From the NCBI GenBank assembly GCA_964393525.1, contig CAYMTV010000024.1:1-15575 (forward strand): 15,575 bases of DNA, written 5' to 3'. A program made the position numbers and the translations under genes. Source of the DNA: CAYMTV01 sp964393525 (GTDB lineage Bacteria > Patescibacteriota > Microgenomatia > Daviesbacterales > UBA10151). Every line of letters starts with the position of its first letter. The stretch's first letter is position 1. The notes under the pieces are model-generated. The model saw only the letters and a program-made list of their open reading frames with translations. It was not told where the DNA came from and made no database searches. Shown here one piece after another: positions 1-6,477 of this stretch.

Positions 1-159
1 AAAAATTGAGGTGGTTGCGGTATCAAAGTTATGCACCAAAAGCCTGTCCCGGATTAACCCCAAAAACTTTGAGGCAAAGGTTGCAACCATAATGATAGTT
101 GCCCCGGATAATATGTTAGCCTGCCTTGTGTATAAAAGTGCAATTAAAGCTCTTACCAT
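1..159 (-). CDS. murJ: MurJ/MviN lipid II flippase, N-terminal 53 residues (cut by window edge)
   Basis: MurJ flips the peptidoglycan precursor lipid II across the cytoplasmic membrane; it is a polytopic membrane protein of the MOP exporter superfamily. The reading frame is open from an ATG at 159 to base 1. Residues 14-24 (ANILSGATIIM) and 30-41 (SKFLGLIRDRLL) match the conserved first helix and first loop of MurJ, where a conserved GxxRD arginine sits. Only about a tenth of the usual protein of roughly 500 residues is present because the window ends, not because the gene is broken. It is divergent from rpsT. The start is supported by a TAGAAT box (169-174, minus) 9 nt upstream of the ATG. 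Family identification is from motif recognition; confidence is good despite the short piece. Confidence 0.82.
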   Translation of the reverse strand, partial: MVRALIALLYTRQANILSGATIIMVATFASKFLGLIRDRLLVHNFDTATTSIF

Positions 160-168
160 TCTAATCTC

Positions 169-174
169 ATTCTA
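169..174 (-). promoter_or_regulatory. Putative -10 box for murJ
   Basis: Reading the minus strand, TAGAAT (5/6 to TATAAT) lies 9 nt before the murJ ATG. No convincing -35 box and no TG extension is present. The spacing matches that seen before rpsT, the thioredoxin gene, pcrA and sbcD, which is the main reason for listing it. Confidence 0.4.
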
Positions 175-266
175 ATTTATGGATATTTTTTTTAACAGAC
201 TTGAAAATTAAAAAATAAGCTTATATCTGATCAAACTCTAGTATTATTGCGGGGGCTCAAAGTTTA

Positions 267-275
267 TGCTAACAT
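267..275 (+). promoter_or_regulatory. Putative extended -10 for rpsT
   Basis: TG-C-TAACAT (extended TGn plus a 4/6 match to TATAAT) ends 9 nt before the rpsT ATG. Transcription would begin within a few bases of the start codon. A short AAGG (279-282) lies only 2 nt from the ATG, too close for an ordinary ribosome-binding site. A weak alternative is TTGAAA at 201-206 with TTATAT at 221-226, but the 14-nt spacer is poor. Confidence 0.35.
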
Positions 276-284
276 TCCAAGGTT

Positions 285-560
285 ATGCCTATCATCAAAA
301 GTGCAATTAAAAAAATGCGCAAGGATAAAAAAAGAACCGCGCATAATAAAGAAATTAAGGAAAACATCAAAAGTCTAATCAAGCAGATGCGAAGAAGCCC
401 GTCCGATGACCTGCTTAAAAAAGTCTCACAGGCTTTAGATAAAGCAGTCAAAACCAAATATATCCACCTTAACAAAGCCTCCAGATTAAAAAGCAGATTA
501 AGTCATCTCATCCTGGCGAAAACAAAAACCAAGACAGTTTCCGTAAAAGCCACTCCTTAA
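285..560 (+). CDS. rpsT: Small ribosomal subunit protein bS20
   Basis: This is a 91-residue primary rRNA-binding protein of the 30S subunit. The N-terminus PIIKSAIKKMRKDKKR followed by TAHNKEIKENIK matches the S20 family, which typically opens with a short basic stretch containing IKSAxKR and then three long basic helices. The length is typical (about 85-90 aa). The start is fixed by the family N-terminus. The gene is divergent from murJ and is followed after 69 nt by the pilus-type operon on the same strand. The C-terminal tail is Thr/Lys rich. No internal defects are visible. Confidence 0.95.
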   Translation: MPIIKSAIKKMRKDKKRTAHNKEIKENIKSLIKQMRRSPSDDLLKKVSQALDKAVKTKYIHLNKASRLKSRLSHLILAKTKTKTVSVKATP

Positions 561-629
561 AATTTTCCTCGGATTGATCTAAAAGAAGCTCCTGGCGTAA
601 TATATACTTTACAAGGTATTTAATTCCCG

Positions 630-1202
630 ATGTCCAAATCAACTGTCCAAAAAATCCGCTCGCGCATCAACTTAAATCTTTTATACCCTCAGGAAGCCCA
701 GCAAAAATTTCTGGTGAGGTTTGTTAGATGGTTAATCTCCTATGGTAGATTCATTGTGGTTTTTGTAGAAATTATTGTCCTAGCCTGTTTTGCAATGAGG
801 TTTAAACTTGATGCAGACTTGGCAACTCTCAAGGAGGAAATTAAAGAACGAGTCCCATATTTGGAAAGTTTAAAAAGCGATGAGGCTATTATAAAGCTTA
901 CCCAGCAAAGAATCTCTCTAATCGGTAGTAGTTATGCTGCATCTTTGACTTGGCAGAGTACTTTAGAAAAAATTGCCCAGCAAACACCTAAAGAAGTAAA
1001 GCTCTCCGGAATTGGAATGGAAAAATCCCCATTAGGCACTGGTTTGTCATTTAAAATCAGTGGCCAGACTCCATCAAACAATATGCTGGCACTATTTTTG
1101 GCCGGATTAAAAGAGGAATCTGAGTTTAAGGATATCAACCTGGCAAACATAAGTTATGAACAAGGCCAAATTATTTTTTCAATTACAGGAGCCACTAAAT
1201 GA
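630..1202 (+). CDS. pilN: PilN-like type IV pilus inner-membrane assembly protein
   Basis: PilN and PilO form the inner-membrane alignment complex linking the cytoplasmic PilM/motor to the outer parts of a type IV pilus. The 190-aa product has a short cytoplasmic N-terminus with INLNLL at residues 13-18, resembling the PilN tail that binds PilM. One membrane helix follows at about 38-56, then a predicted coiled segment (about 60-95) and a ferredoxin-like periplasmic domain (about 105-188). No pilM precedes it; rpsT lies upstream, so pilM must be elsewhere or absent. Its TGA stop overlaps the ATG of the next small ORF (ATGA at 1199-1202), indicating translational coupling. A weak AAGG lies 13 nt before the ATG. 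Confidence 0.75.
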   Translation: MSKSTVQKIRSRINLNLLYPQEAQQKFLVRFVRWLISYGRFIVVFVEIIVLACFAMRFKLDADLATLKEEIKERVPYLESLKSDEAIIKLTQQRISLIGSSYAASLTWQSTLEKIAQQTPKEVKLSGIGMEKSPLGTGLSFKISGQTPSNNMLALFLAGLKEESEFKDINLANISYEQGQIIFSITGATK

Positions 1203-1315
1203 ATTATAAATTCAAATTCGAGGAAGGGATCAACAATAAAGGTCGTAATCGACAATTTGGCAGTCAAAGTCGATCGAAGATGCCAAAGTTACGACCAAAT
1301 TTGTCAAAAAAATGA
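1199..1315 (+). CDS. 38-residue basic ORF bridging pilN and pilO
   Basis: This small frame is not homologous to anything I recognise. It begins with the ATG of an ATGA overlap with the pilN stop (1199-1202) and ends with the TGA of a second ATGA overlap with the pilO start (1312-1315). The product is 38 residues, rich in Lys, Arg, Asn, Gln and Ser (it begins MNYKFKFEEG and ends LRPNLSKK), and has no membrane segment or cysteine. If it is translated, ribosomes could pass from pilN to pilO by termination-reinitiation through it. It may be a real cytoplasmic pilus accessory peptide, a coupling device, or a chance frame filling a 109-nt gap. The exact overlap at both ends argues for use. Confidence 0.5.
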   Translation: MNYKFKFEEGINNKGRNRQFGSQSRSKMPKLRPNLSKK

Positions 1316-1914
1316 ATCCACAATTTTCTAGATACTATACATATATTAGACCGATCTTTCGAAATAAGTTTGTCAAAACCTACTCTTCAACGGTTTTTAG
1401 CCTAATTATGATCACAGTCTTTAGTTTGTTTGCTATAAAACCTACTCTTTCAACTATAGTTTCCTTGCAAAAAAGCATCAAAGAACAGAAAAATCTCTTA
1501 AATCAGATCATCACCAAAGGTGAAAATCTTTCCTTAGGCAAGAATAATTATGAACAGATAAGTGACAAAACTAAAACGGATTTAATTGGGTTAGTCCCGG
1601 ATTCTACAGCAGTTTCAAACTTAATGAATACACTTGCCGAGATTAGTGGGGATTACGAAGCGTCCATCTCAGCTTTGCAGGTCCAACCAGTGGCTTTACG
1701 GGGCCAACCGAATGAAATTTCCAAGGATGCGAAGGTAAAAGAAATTGATTTTACAATCAATATTAACGGATCATTTACCAAACTAGCGAGATTTTTAGCC
1801 GATCTTTCAAAGCTACCAAGGTTAATCAGAGTTGAATCGGTCGGTTTAAGTAAAACCGAACAAGGCGGCTTGTCAATGACGGTTAATGCTAAAGCTTTCT
1901 TTTTTCAGCATTAA
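1312..1914 (+). CDS. pilO: PilO-like type IV pilus inner-membrane assembly protein
   Basis: This 200-aa partner of PilN has a cytoplasmic basic N-terminus and a single membrane helix at about 27-43. A heptad-like coiled segment follows at about 48-70 (SLQKSIKEQKNLLNQI). The C-terminal alpha/beta domain contains IDFTININGSFTKLARFLAD followed by LPRLIRVESV, the typical PilO pattern of a strand, a helix and a strand. Its length and topology fit the family. The ATG overlaps the stop of the 38-codon ORF by 4 nt, and the next gene starts 5 nt after the stop, so it is firmly in the operon. Family membership rests on fold pattern and position next to pilN. Confidence 0.75.
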   Translation: MNPQFSRYYTYIRPIFRNKFVKTYSSTVFSLIMITVFSLFAIKPTLSTIVSLQKSIKEQKNLLNQIITKGENLSLGKNNYEQISDKTKTDLIGLVPDSTAVSNLMNTLAEISGDYEASISALQVQPVALRGQPNEISKDAKVKEIDFTININGSFTKLARFLADLSKLPRLIRVESVGLSKTEQGGLSMTVNAKAFFFQH

Positions 1915-1919
1915 AAATT

Positions 1920-2129
1920 ATGAACAAAAAAGAATTTGTATTTGTAGTTATAGTCACCTGTCTGGTTGTTTTAATTTGGGTCATAGCCGAGATCATTCAC
2001 GCTAAACCAAGTGAGCCGATTGATCCGAAGATTCAGAAACTTCTTGATCCGATAAATCCTAATTTCGATCAGGCGACACTAAATCAGCTAAAAAATCTGG
2101 GGATTAAAAGACCTGAGGAATCAAGATGA
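1920..2129 (+). CDS. Small single-pass membrane protein in the pilus operon
   Basis: I do not recognise this 69-aa protein. It has a short positively charged N-terminus (MNKKEF), one hydrophobic helix at about 6-27, and an exported tail of about 40 residues rich in Pro and Asp ending IKRPEESR. It starts 5 nt after pilO and its TGA overlaps the ATG of the next gene (ATGA at 2126-2129). In diderm pilus operons PilP, a small membrane-tethered protein, follows PilO. This protein occupies that position but shows no PilP signature (no lipobox), so equivalence is only a guess from context. Confidence 0.6.
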   Translation: MNKKEFVFVVIVTCLVVLIWVIAEIIHAKPSEPIDPKIQKLLDPINPNFDQATLNQLKNLGIKRPEESR

Positions 2130-3065
2130 AGTTACCAACACTCTTAGGACTGCTCCTTCTTTTGGTTGCCTTAGGTTTAGGTGTGGCTTTATATTTTTTT
2201 AGAGAGGATTTATTAACAAAACAGCAAGTGGTTTTTGCCCCGCTCAAAATTGAGGTAGCAAATATCTCAGATAATAGTTCAACAATTATCTGGCAAACCC
2301 AAGAGCAGGCTTTCGGCGATGTTCTCCTGAAGGAAAATTCTTCCTCAATTGAAGTTTTACCTGATGACCGGGATGGTAAAGATCCTAAGAAAAGATTTAC
2401 CCACTTTGTCACATTAAAAAATCTCAAACCAAATACCAAATACTCCTTTAAAGTTAGGAATAACAATCTTCATTACCCAAAAGATTTTCAGGAGTTTAAA
2501 ACCACTTCTGCTTTTGACAAAGATTTTCGGGNNNNNNNNNNTTCGGGAAGAAAAACCGGTTATCGGGACGGTGATCGGGAAAGACTCCAAACCGGTTGAT
2601 GAAGCAGTTGTGTTATTTAAAATCGATGGCGCAACCAAACTTGCTGTCTTTACTAACCCTACAGGCAATTTTATTATTCCGATCAAAAACTTATACACCG
2701 AGGACTTATCAGACCTTTATCTTCTAAATTCTCAAACCGATGCTACTCTTTTTATAGATAGAGGCAGCGAACAATCAAAAATTGATGTAACATTGCCGGT
2801 TGACGATCAAGTATTATCTCTTCTGTCCCTTGGGAAAAATATAAATCTCAGAAGCTATCAAAGGTTTTCTTTAATCCGTCAGGAAGAGCCAACTGTTCCA
2901 GCTAATCTCTCTTTCGACTTAAACAAAGACGGCAGGGTAAATTCACTGGATTTATCAATTGTAGTACAAAATTTAGGAAAAAGTCCCAAAGTTTTAGAAG
3001 CCGACATTAACAAAGATGGCATAGTTGACCAAAAAGATATTGACCTAATAAAGCAAAATCTTTAG
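2126..3065 (+). CDS. Membrane-anchored FN3 / carboxypeptidase-regulatory / dockerin protein (interrupted by assembly gap)
   Basis: Two frames on either side of the Ns at 2532-2541 form one protein. TTCGGG occurs on both sides of the gap (2526-2531 and 2542-2547). Merging these copies restores one frame of about 307 residues. The merged protein has a membrane anchor (about 4-24), an FN3-like domain (about 37-128), a carboxypeptidase-regulatory-like beta domain (about 138-185), a linker, and a C-terminal dockerin-like pair of Ca-binding loops. Loop ligands are D259, N261, D263, D270 and D288, N290, D292, D299. A GAGG about 8 nt upstream and an ATGA overlap with the preceding gene support the ATG. 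It probably sits outside the membrane and may take part in pilus or surface assembly. The TAG stop overlaps the convergent holA stop by 4 bp. Confidence 0.7.
2532..2541. other. Assembly gap (10 Ns), probably zero-length
   Basis: Ten Ns interrupt the dockerin-protein gene. The six bases before the gap (TTCGGG) repeat directly after it. Collapsing the two copies gives an in-frame join reading DKDFREEKPV, suggesting that overlapping contig ends were scaffolded without merging. A longer true gap cannot be ruled out. Confidence 0.9.
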
Positions 3066-3724
3066 TTTGTTAAGAATTTATCTGCAAACAATGTCAGTCC
3101 TAATCTTTCTTCCATTAAACCTGATTTGATCTTAAAATCTGTTTCCAGGCCAAATTTGTAAAGCTTTTCTATTTTTTCCTTAGGAAAATTTCTTTTTTGC
3201 CGTTCGATTTTCTGCATTATAAACGGAGGCAGTTTTTTAGAACCTATAACCTGTCTTCGCAAAAGATAAAACATCATGGTTAAAACATACTGACTGCCGT
3301 ATCCATCGATTAACTTATCCAGCTGATTTAAGGCTTGAGGGGCTTTTTCTGCTAAAGCATCCAAAAAAGGAAAAATCGAGGTTTCTTCCTCTTCGGAAAA
3401 AAGTAAGATTTCTGCTTTAAGCTTTTGGGCTGATTTGATTATTAAACTTGAAGAATTTAACTGTTTGGTAAAGCGCAGAACAACTGTTAATGATTCATCC
3501 GGGGGAAGAGATGCTAAATCAACATCCTCATCAAAACCATCAAGTACCATAAGTCTGTTGTCTGAAAAAAGCTGCGGTGTTGACAAGTCCAAAACAGCCT
3601 GTTTAAAATCCGTTTCTTTGCCGCTTATCTCAACTATGGCAAGACTGTCAAAGTTTTTTTTTATTTGTGAGATTTTGTTTGATTGTCCGACCAGCCCGTT
3701 TCCATGAATTAAAAAAAGTTTCAT
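3062..3724 (-). CDS. holA: DNA polymerase III delta subunit-like clamp-loader protein, short form
   Basis: The delta subunit opens the sliding clamp within the clamp-loader complex. The 220-aa product is shorter than the usual 320-340 aa. It opens with LFLIHG, followed by the pattern QLFSDNRLMVLDGFD (about residues 51-65) that resembles the HolA segment after its degenerate ATPase core. Residues about 115-160 (IFPFLDALAEKA then a helix with MMFYLLRRQV) match the delta domain linking to the collar, and the end (ERLGLTLFADKFL) matches the last collar helix. The ATPase-like part is reduced. It starts 2 nt after the LCP gene stop, at the end of a five-gene minus-strand run. Its TAA overlaps the convergent dockerin gene stop. 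Confidence 0.72.
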   Translation of the reverse strand: MKLFLIHGNGLVGQSNKISQIKKNFDSLAIVEISGKETDFKQAVLDLSTPQLFSDNRLMVLDGFDEDVDLASLPPDESLTVVLRFTKQLNSSSLIIKSAQKLKAEILLFSEEEETSIFPFLDALAEKAPQALNQLDKLIDGYGSQYVLTMMFYLLRRQVIGSKKLPPFIMQKIERQKRNFPKEKIEKLYKFGLETDFKIKSGLMEERLGLTLFADKFLTN

Positions 3725-3726
3725 TG

Positions 3727-4995
3727 TTATTTACGACTTTTTTGAGCAACCTCTTCCTGTTTTTTAAGCTCCTGCTTGATAAAGTTTTGAATCTTAGAGA
3801 AATCATTTTCAGGCGGGATTAAAACATAAGCCCCGCCAAAATCCGATGATGGAGGAGGGTAAAGCACGGATTTACCTTTGCCCAAATCCCCCAGTACTAA
3901 ATTTTTTACTTCCTTAATCTTCCTACTGACACCATAAAAATCAGCGAATCTTTCTATTGGAATATCGGTCTCTACACTCTCCCCCATTGCCCCGATTAAA
4001 TCAACAACTGTTTTAGGATTAGTTAAAGTCTTAAGTGACAAGGCTTTTTCTCTGAAGGATTGAATCACTAGCTGCTGTCTTTTGGAACGGGCAAAATCAG
4101 ATCCTTCTCCATTTGTTCCCATTCTGGATCTGACAAATTTCAAAGCCGTCGCCCCATCCATGACAATTTTGCCTTGATCAAAATGGATGTGTTCAAAGCG
4201 ACACTTGAAAGCCGACGCTTCAGTGGCAATTTTATTGTCTGGATCAATCAACACCCGAAACTTACGAGGGGCGTTGGGATCGGAGGGTGAAGGTTTGGGG
4301 AAAACGGACGGCTGAGGTAAAATTGGGTTTAGTTTATCTTCGGTAACATTAAGCGCTTTTATCTGATCCGCTGTTAAATCAACTTCTTTTTCGACAAGCC
4401 CGCAAAGATCGTTTTCTTTGCCGGCAAGAGGATAGTTATAGTCATCAAAGGTCTTTGAAACATCTACCTCTACTCCTCCTACTGTATCTATAGCTTTTTC
4501 AAAACCCCTAAAGTCGAGTCTCACCCCATAATGGATCGGTATGCCGATTAAATCATCAATTTTATCTTCCGTATATTTTAAGGCGTTACCATTTTTCTGT
4601 CTTAAGGCATATAAAGCGTTTATTTTTGCCTTCGCTGAATCAACCCATAAATCCCGGGGGATCGAAATTAAAGTAACATTGTTTGCTTTTAGGTGATAGG
4701 AAGCAACTATTATTGAATCGGTCAGATATGGTCCGTCATGCATACCGCCGGCATTTCCTAAAAGTAAGACATTAACCCGATCATCTGTTGATTTTAAAGG
4801 ATTGCCCAAAATATTTGGCAGAGCATACTGAAAAACAGAGGAGCTGGTAGTAAAAAGTGACCAGACAAAAGTTCCTAGGATAATAGCAGTGATGACAATT
4901 AATAACCATTTATATTTTTCCTTATCTTTTCTTCTCTTAGGAAAATTTTGCAGATTTAAATTTTTAAATTTTGGCTCTTGCTTAATAAACTTCAT
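3727..4995 (-). CDS. LytR-CpsA-Psr (LCP) family cell-wall glycopolymer ligase
   Basis: LCP enzymes transfer undecaprenyl-phosphate-linked polymers to peptidoglycan on the outer face of the membrane. The 422-aa protein has a basic cytoplasmic tail, a membrane helix at about 29-48, and an LCP domain at about 73-320. Visible family motifs are VLLLGNAGG (76-84), LTDSIIVAS (91-99), TLISIPRDLWV (108-118) and FVRSR...SDFARSKRQQ (287-308), which hold the Asp/Arg residues that bind the pyrophosphate. An insertion at about 193-265 carries a proline-rich stretch flanked by C198 and C265, a possible disulfide. The C-terminal tail from 400 is Lys/Gln/Glu rich. It lies 25 nt downstream of tpiA and 2 nt upstream of holA. 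Confidence 0.9.
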   Translation of the reverse strand: MKFIKQEPKFKNLNLQNFPKRRKDKEKYKWLLIVITAIILGTFVWSLFTTSSSVFQYALPNILGNPLKSTDDRVNVLLLGNAGGMHDGPYLTDSIIVASYHLKANNVTLISIPRDLWVDSAKAKINALYALRQKNGNALKYTEDKIDDLIGIPIHYGVRLDFRGFEKAIDTVGGVEVDVSKTFDDYNYPLAGKENDLCGLVEKEVDLTADQIKALNVTEDKLNPILPQPSVFPKPSPSDPNAPRKFRVLIDPDNKIATEASAFKCRFEHIHFDQGKIVMDGATALKFVRSRMGTNGEGSDFARSKRQQLVIQSFREKALSLKTLTNPKTVVDLIGAMGESVETDIPIERFADFYGVSRKIKEVKNLVLGDLGKGKSVLYPPPSSDFGGAYVLIPPENDFSKIQNFIKQELKKQEEVAQKSRK

Positions 4996-5020
4996 ACCGT
5001 TTGGAAATAAATTAGGAAGC

Positions 5021-5695
5021 TTATTCTAAACACGCACTGATTATTTTGACAAATTCTTCTGCGTCTAAAGAAGCTTTGCCGATTAATAGTCCGGAGATGT
5101 TGTCCTCCTCTAAAAATGCTCTGCAGTTGTCTTTGTTAACGCTTCCTCCATATAAAACACCGAGGTCTTGACCGTGTATCTGTTTTAACTGAGCAGCAAC
5201 TGAGTTTGCATTAGCCGGAGTATCAGGATTTCCGGTACCGATTGCAAAAACAGGTTCATAAGCGGTCAATTTACACTGAGCTGGCACCGGTGTTTCAGCA
5301 CTCTGAACACAAAGCAGGGGGGTTATATCCGCATCAACCGCTTGAGTTACTTTTTTAGAAACCATCTCATCGGTTTCGGAAAAGTTTTCTCTTCTTTCAG
5401 AGTGGCCAACAATAGCAATATCTATAAACTGCTTCAAAATCGATGCTGCTTCTTCTCCGGTATATGCCCCACTGTCAAATGGTGATAAATCTTGGGAGCC
5501 AACAATTAGAGGATAGTTTCCAACCTGGACTGCTTTTTTAACCTCGCTTAAAGCACTAAATGTCGGACAAATCACAACCTTTAAATCATCTCTTCTCTCA
5601 ACTTTAGGTCCAACAGAAGAGATCCATTCTAGCGCCTCCGAAATAGTTTTATTAGATTTCCAATTAGCAATTAACCACAAAGTTTTTTTATCCAT
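5021..5695 (-). CDS. tpiA: Triosephosphate isomerase
   Basis: The enzyme interconverts dihydroxyacetone phosphate and glyceraldehyde 3-phosphate in central glycolysis. From the ATG at 5695 the product is 224 aa, a little short of the usual 245-255. Catalytic features are intact: ANWKSN with N11 and K13, GHSERR with H98, AYEPVFAIGTG with E147 followed by the phosphate-gripping loop 6, and LYGGSV near the C-terminus. The frame extends to another ATG at 5734, but those 13 residues come from the odd spacer DNA and have no family resemblance, so the inner start is preferred. Upstream lies a stub repeating this protein's N-terminus. It is followed after 25 nt by the LCP gene. Confidence 0.92.
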   Translation of the reverse strand: MDKKTLWLIANWKSNKTISEALEWISSVGPKVERRDDLKVVICPTFSALSEVKKAVQVGNYPLIVGSQDLSPFDSGAYTGEEAASILKQFIDIAIVGHSERRENFSETDEMVSKKVTQAVDADITPLLCVQSAETPVPAQCKLTAYEPVFAIGTGNPDTPANANSVAAQLKQIHGQDLGVLYGGSVNKDNCRAFLEEDNISGLLIGKASLDAEEFVKIISACLE

Positions 5696-5709
5696 GATTA
5701 TGCATAGTT

Positions 5710-5838
5710 TTACGTTTTGCGAAGCAAAAGGCAAGGTTCTTCGAAGCGAGCGATAAAATATTTCACATCGCGAGCAAGAAGGTTCTTATTAGACTTCCAG
5801 TTGGCTATTATCCAAAAATCTTTACCCAAACCAGCCAT
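5710..5838 (-). pseudogene. Stub of a second tpiA 5' end (42 codons)
   Basis: A small frame starts at an ATG inside the end of the alkyltransferase-like gene (17-nt overlap, different frame) and stops at 5710-5712. Residues 9-19 read WIIANWKSNKN, nearly the same as WLIANWKSNKT near the start of the neighbouring tpiA. After that point the similarity stops abruptly and the frame enters GC-richer DNA with short repeats before terminating. Over the 33 matching bases about 8 differ, mostly at third positions, so this is not a fresh tandem duplication. It is probably the remnant of an older tpiA start left by insertion or allelic replacement. Whether it is translated is unknown. Confidence 0.65.
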
Positions 5839-6136
5839 ACTTATCCAAGTCTACCATGAAATCTTTTGAGACTTCTATACCCTCCTCTTCTAAAAGTTTC
5901 TTTTGTAAAGCTTTCATGTTTACATCACCACCCCTGATAGACAAATAACCATCCCTATTAATAACTCTTTGCCAGGGAAGGTTATATTTTTTGGTAAAAG
6001 TGTGCAGGATATAACCTACTTCTCGTGCTCTTCTTGGCGCTCCTGCTAAAGTAGCCACAGTTCCATAATTTGTTACTTTTCCATGAGGAATACTCTTTAT
6101 AATCTGAATAACTTTATCAGTAAAACTAGGATCCAC
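5822..6136 (-). CDS. Alkyltransferase-like (ATL) DNA repair protein
   Basis: ATL proteins are homologues of O6-methylguanine-DNA methyltransferase that bind O6-alkylguanine, flip it out and mark it for nucleotide excision repair, but cannot transfer the alkyl group. The 104-aa product is a single MGMT DNA-binding domain: PHGKVTNYGTVATLAG (17-32), PRRAREVGYILHT (34-46, with the helix-turn-helix arginine), and LPWQRVINRDGYLS (53-66). At the position of the catalytic Cys in PCHRV the sequence has Trp55 (PWQRV), the ATL hallmark. The GTG start shares one base with the TAG stop of the thioredoxin gene (TAGTG), indicating coupling. Function is inferred from the family. Confidence 0.88.
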   Translation of the reverse strand: MDPSFTDKVIQIIKSIPHGKVTNYGTVATLAGAPRRAREVGYILHTFTKKYNLPWQRVINRDGYLSIRGGDVNMKALQKKLLEEEGIEVSKDFMVDLDKYGWFG

Positions 6137-6393
6137 TAAGAAGTGATTAGTTTAACCAAATCAGCTTTAGGGGTAACACCAATTTTCCTTGCAACCTCTT
6201 TGCCATCTTTTTCTATAACATATGTAGGGATACCCATAACCCCATATTGAGAGGTTTTCTGAGGATTTTCATCAACATTTACAGCTTCAAACTCGAACTT
6301 GCCTTTTAACTCCTCTTTAATCTCATCCAAAACCGGATCCATTACCTTACATGGTCCACACCATGGAGCCCAAAAATCAATTAACTTTACCAT
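6136..6393 (-). CDS. Thioredoxin-like protein, N-terminally short
   Basis: This is a dithiol-disulfide oxidoreductase of the thioredoxin fold. At 85 aa it lacks the usual first strand and helix and begins directly with VKLIDFWAPWCGPCK: the active-site CGPC is C12-C15, and the cis-proline loop is GIPTYV (P56). An in-frame TAG lies just upstream, inside the -10 box, so the short form is not an annotation error. No signal peptide is present, suggesting a cytoplasmic location. It is the first gene of a minus-strand run (ATL, tpiA, LCP, holA) and shares a base with the ATL start. A thioredoxin, or a small glutaredoxin-like disulfide reductase, is the likely role. Confidence 0.88.
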   Translation of the reverse strand: MVKLIDFWAPWCGPCKVMDPVLDEIKEELKGKFEFEAVNVDENPQKTSQYGVMGIPTYVIEKDGKEVARKIGVTPKADLVKLITS

Positions 6394-6402
6394 TGGATAA
6401 AT

Positions 6403-6411
6403 ATTCTAACA
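6403..6411 (-). promoter_or_regulatory. Putative extended -10 for the thioredoxin-ATL-tpiA-LCP-holA run
   Basis: On the minus strand TG-T-TAGAAT (TGn extension plus 5/6 to TATAAT) ends 9 nt before the thioredoxin ATG. No good -35 and no Shine-Dalgarno sequence are visible. Transcription should begin about 2-4 nt upstream of the ATG, giving an almost leaderless message. Confidence 0.5.
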
Positions 6412-6458
6412 CAAAAATTTTTAAGAAAAAGTACTCACCAAAAGGAAAGCAAAAAATG

Positions 6459-6467
6459 TGTTAAACT
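6459..6467 (+). promoter_or_regulatory. Putative extended -10 for pcrA
   Basis: TG-T-TAAACT ends 10 nt before the pcrA ATG, facing the thioredoxin promoter within the same 84-nt divergent spacer. No -35 or Shine-Dalgarno sequence is visible. The arrangement mirrors the one on the opposite strand. Confidence 0.45.
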
Positions 6468-6477
6468 ATCCGTCACC

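Noticed and set aside
1200..1202. Possible recoding of TGA (as in some CPR lineages)
   Set aside because: TGA ends pilN, the 69-aa gene, the FemAB gene and the 3D gene at sensible protein ends, with ATGA couplings. No in-frame TGA interrupts a conserved domain.
2104..2466. Minus-strand open frame of 120 codons antisense to the FN3 protein gene
   Set aside because: The plus-strand frame has clear domains and coupled neighbours; the antisense product shows no family features.
5696..5734. Longer tpiA start at 5734
   Set aside because: The 13 extra residues come from the repeat-bearing spacer and do not resemble triosephosphate isomerase N-termini; the ATG at 5695 fits the family.
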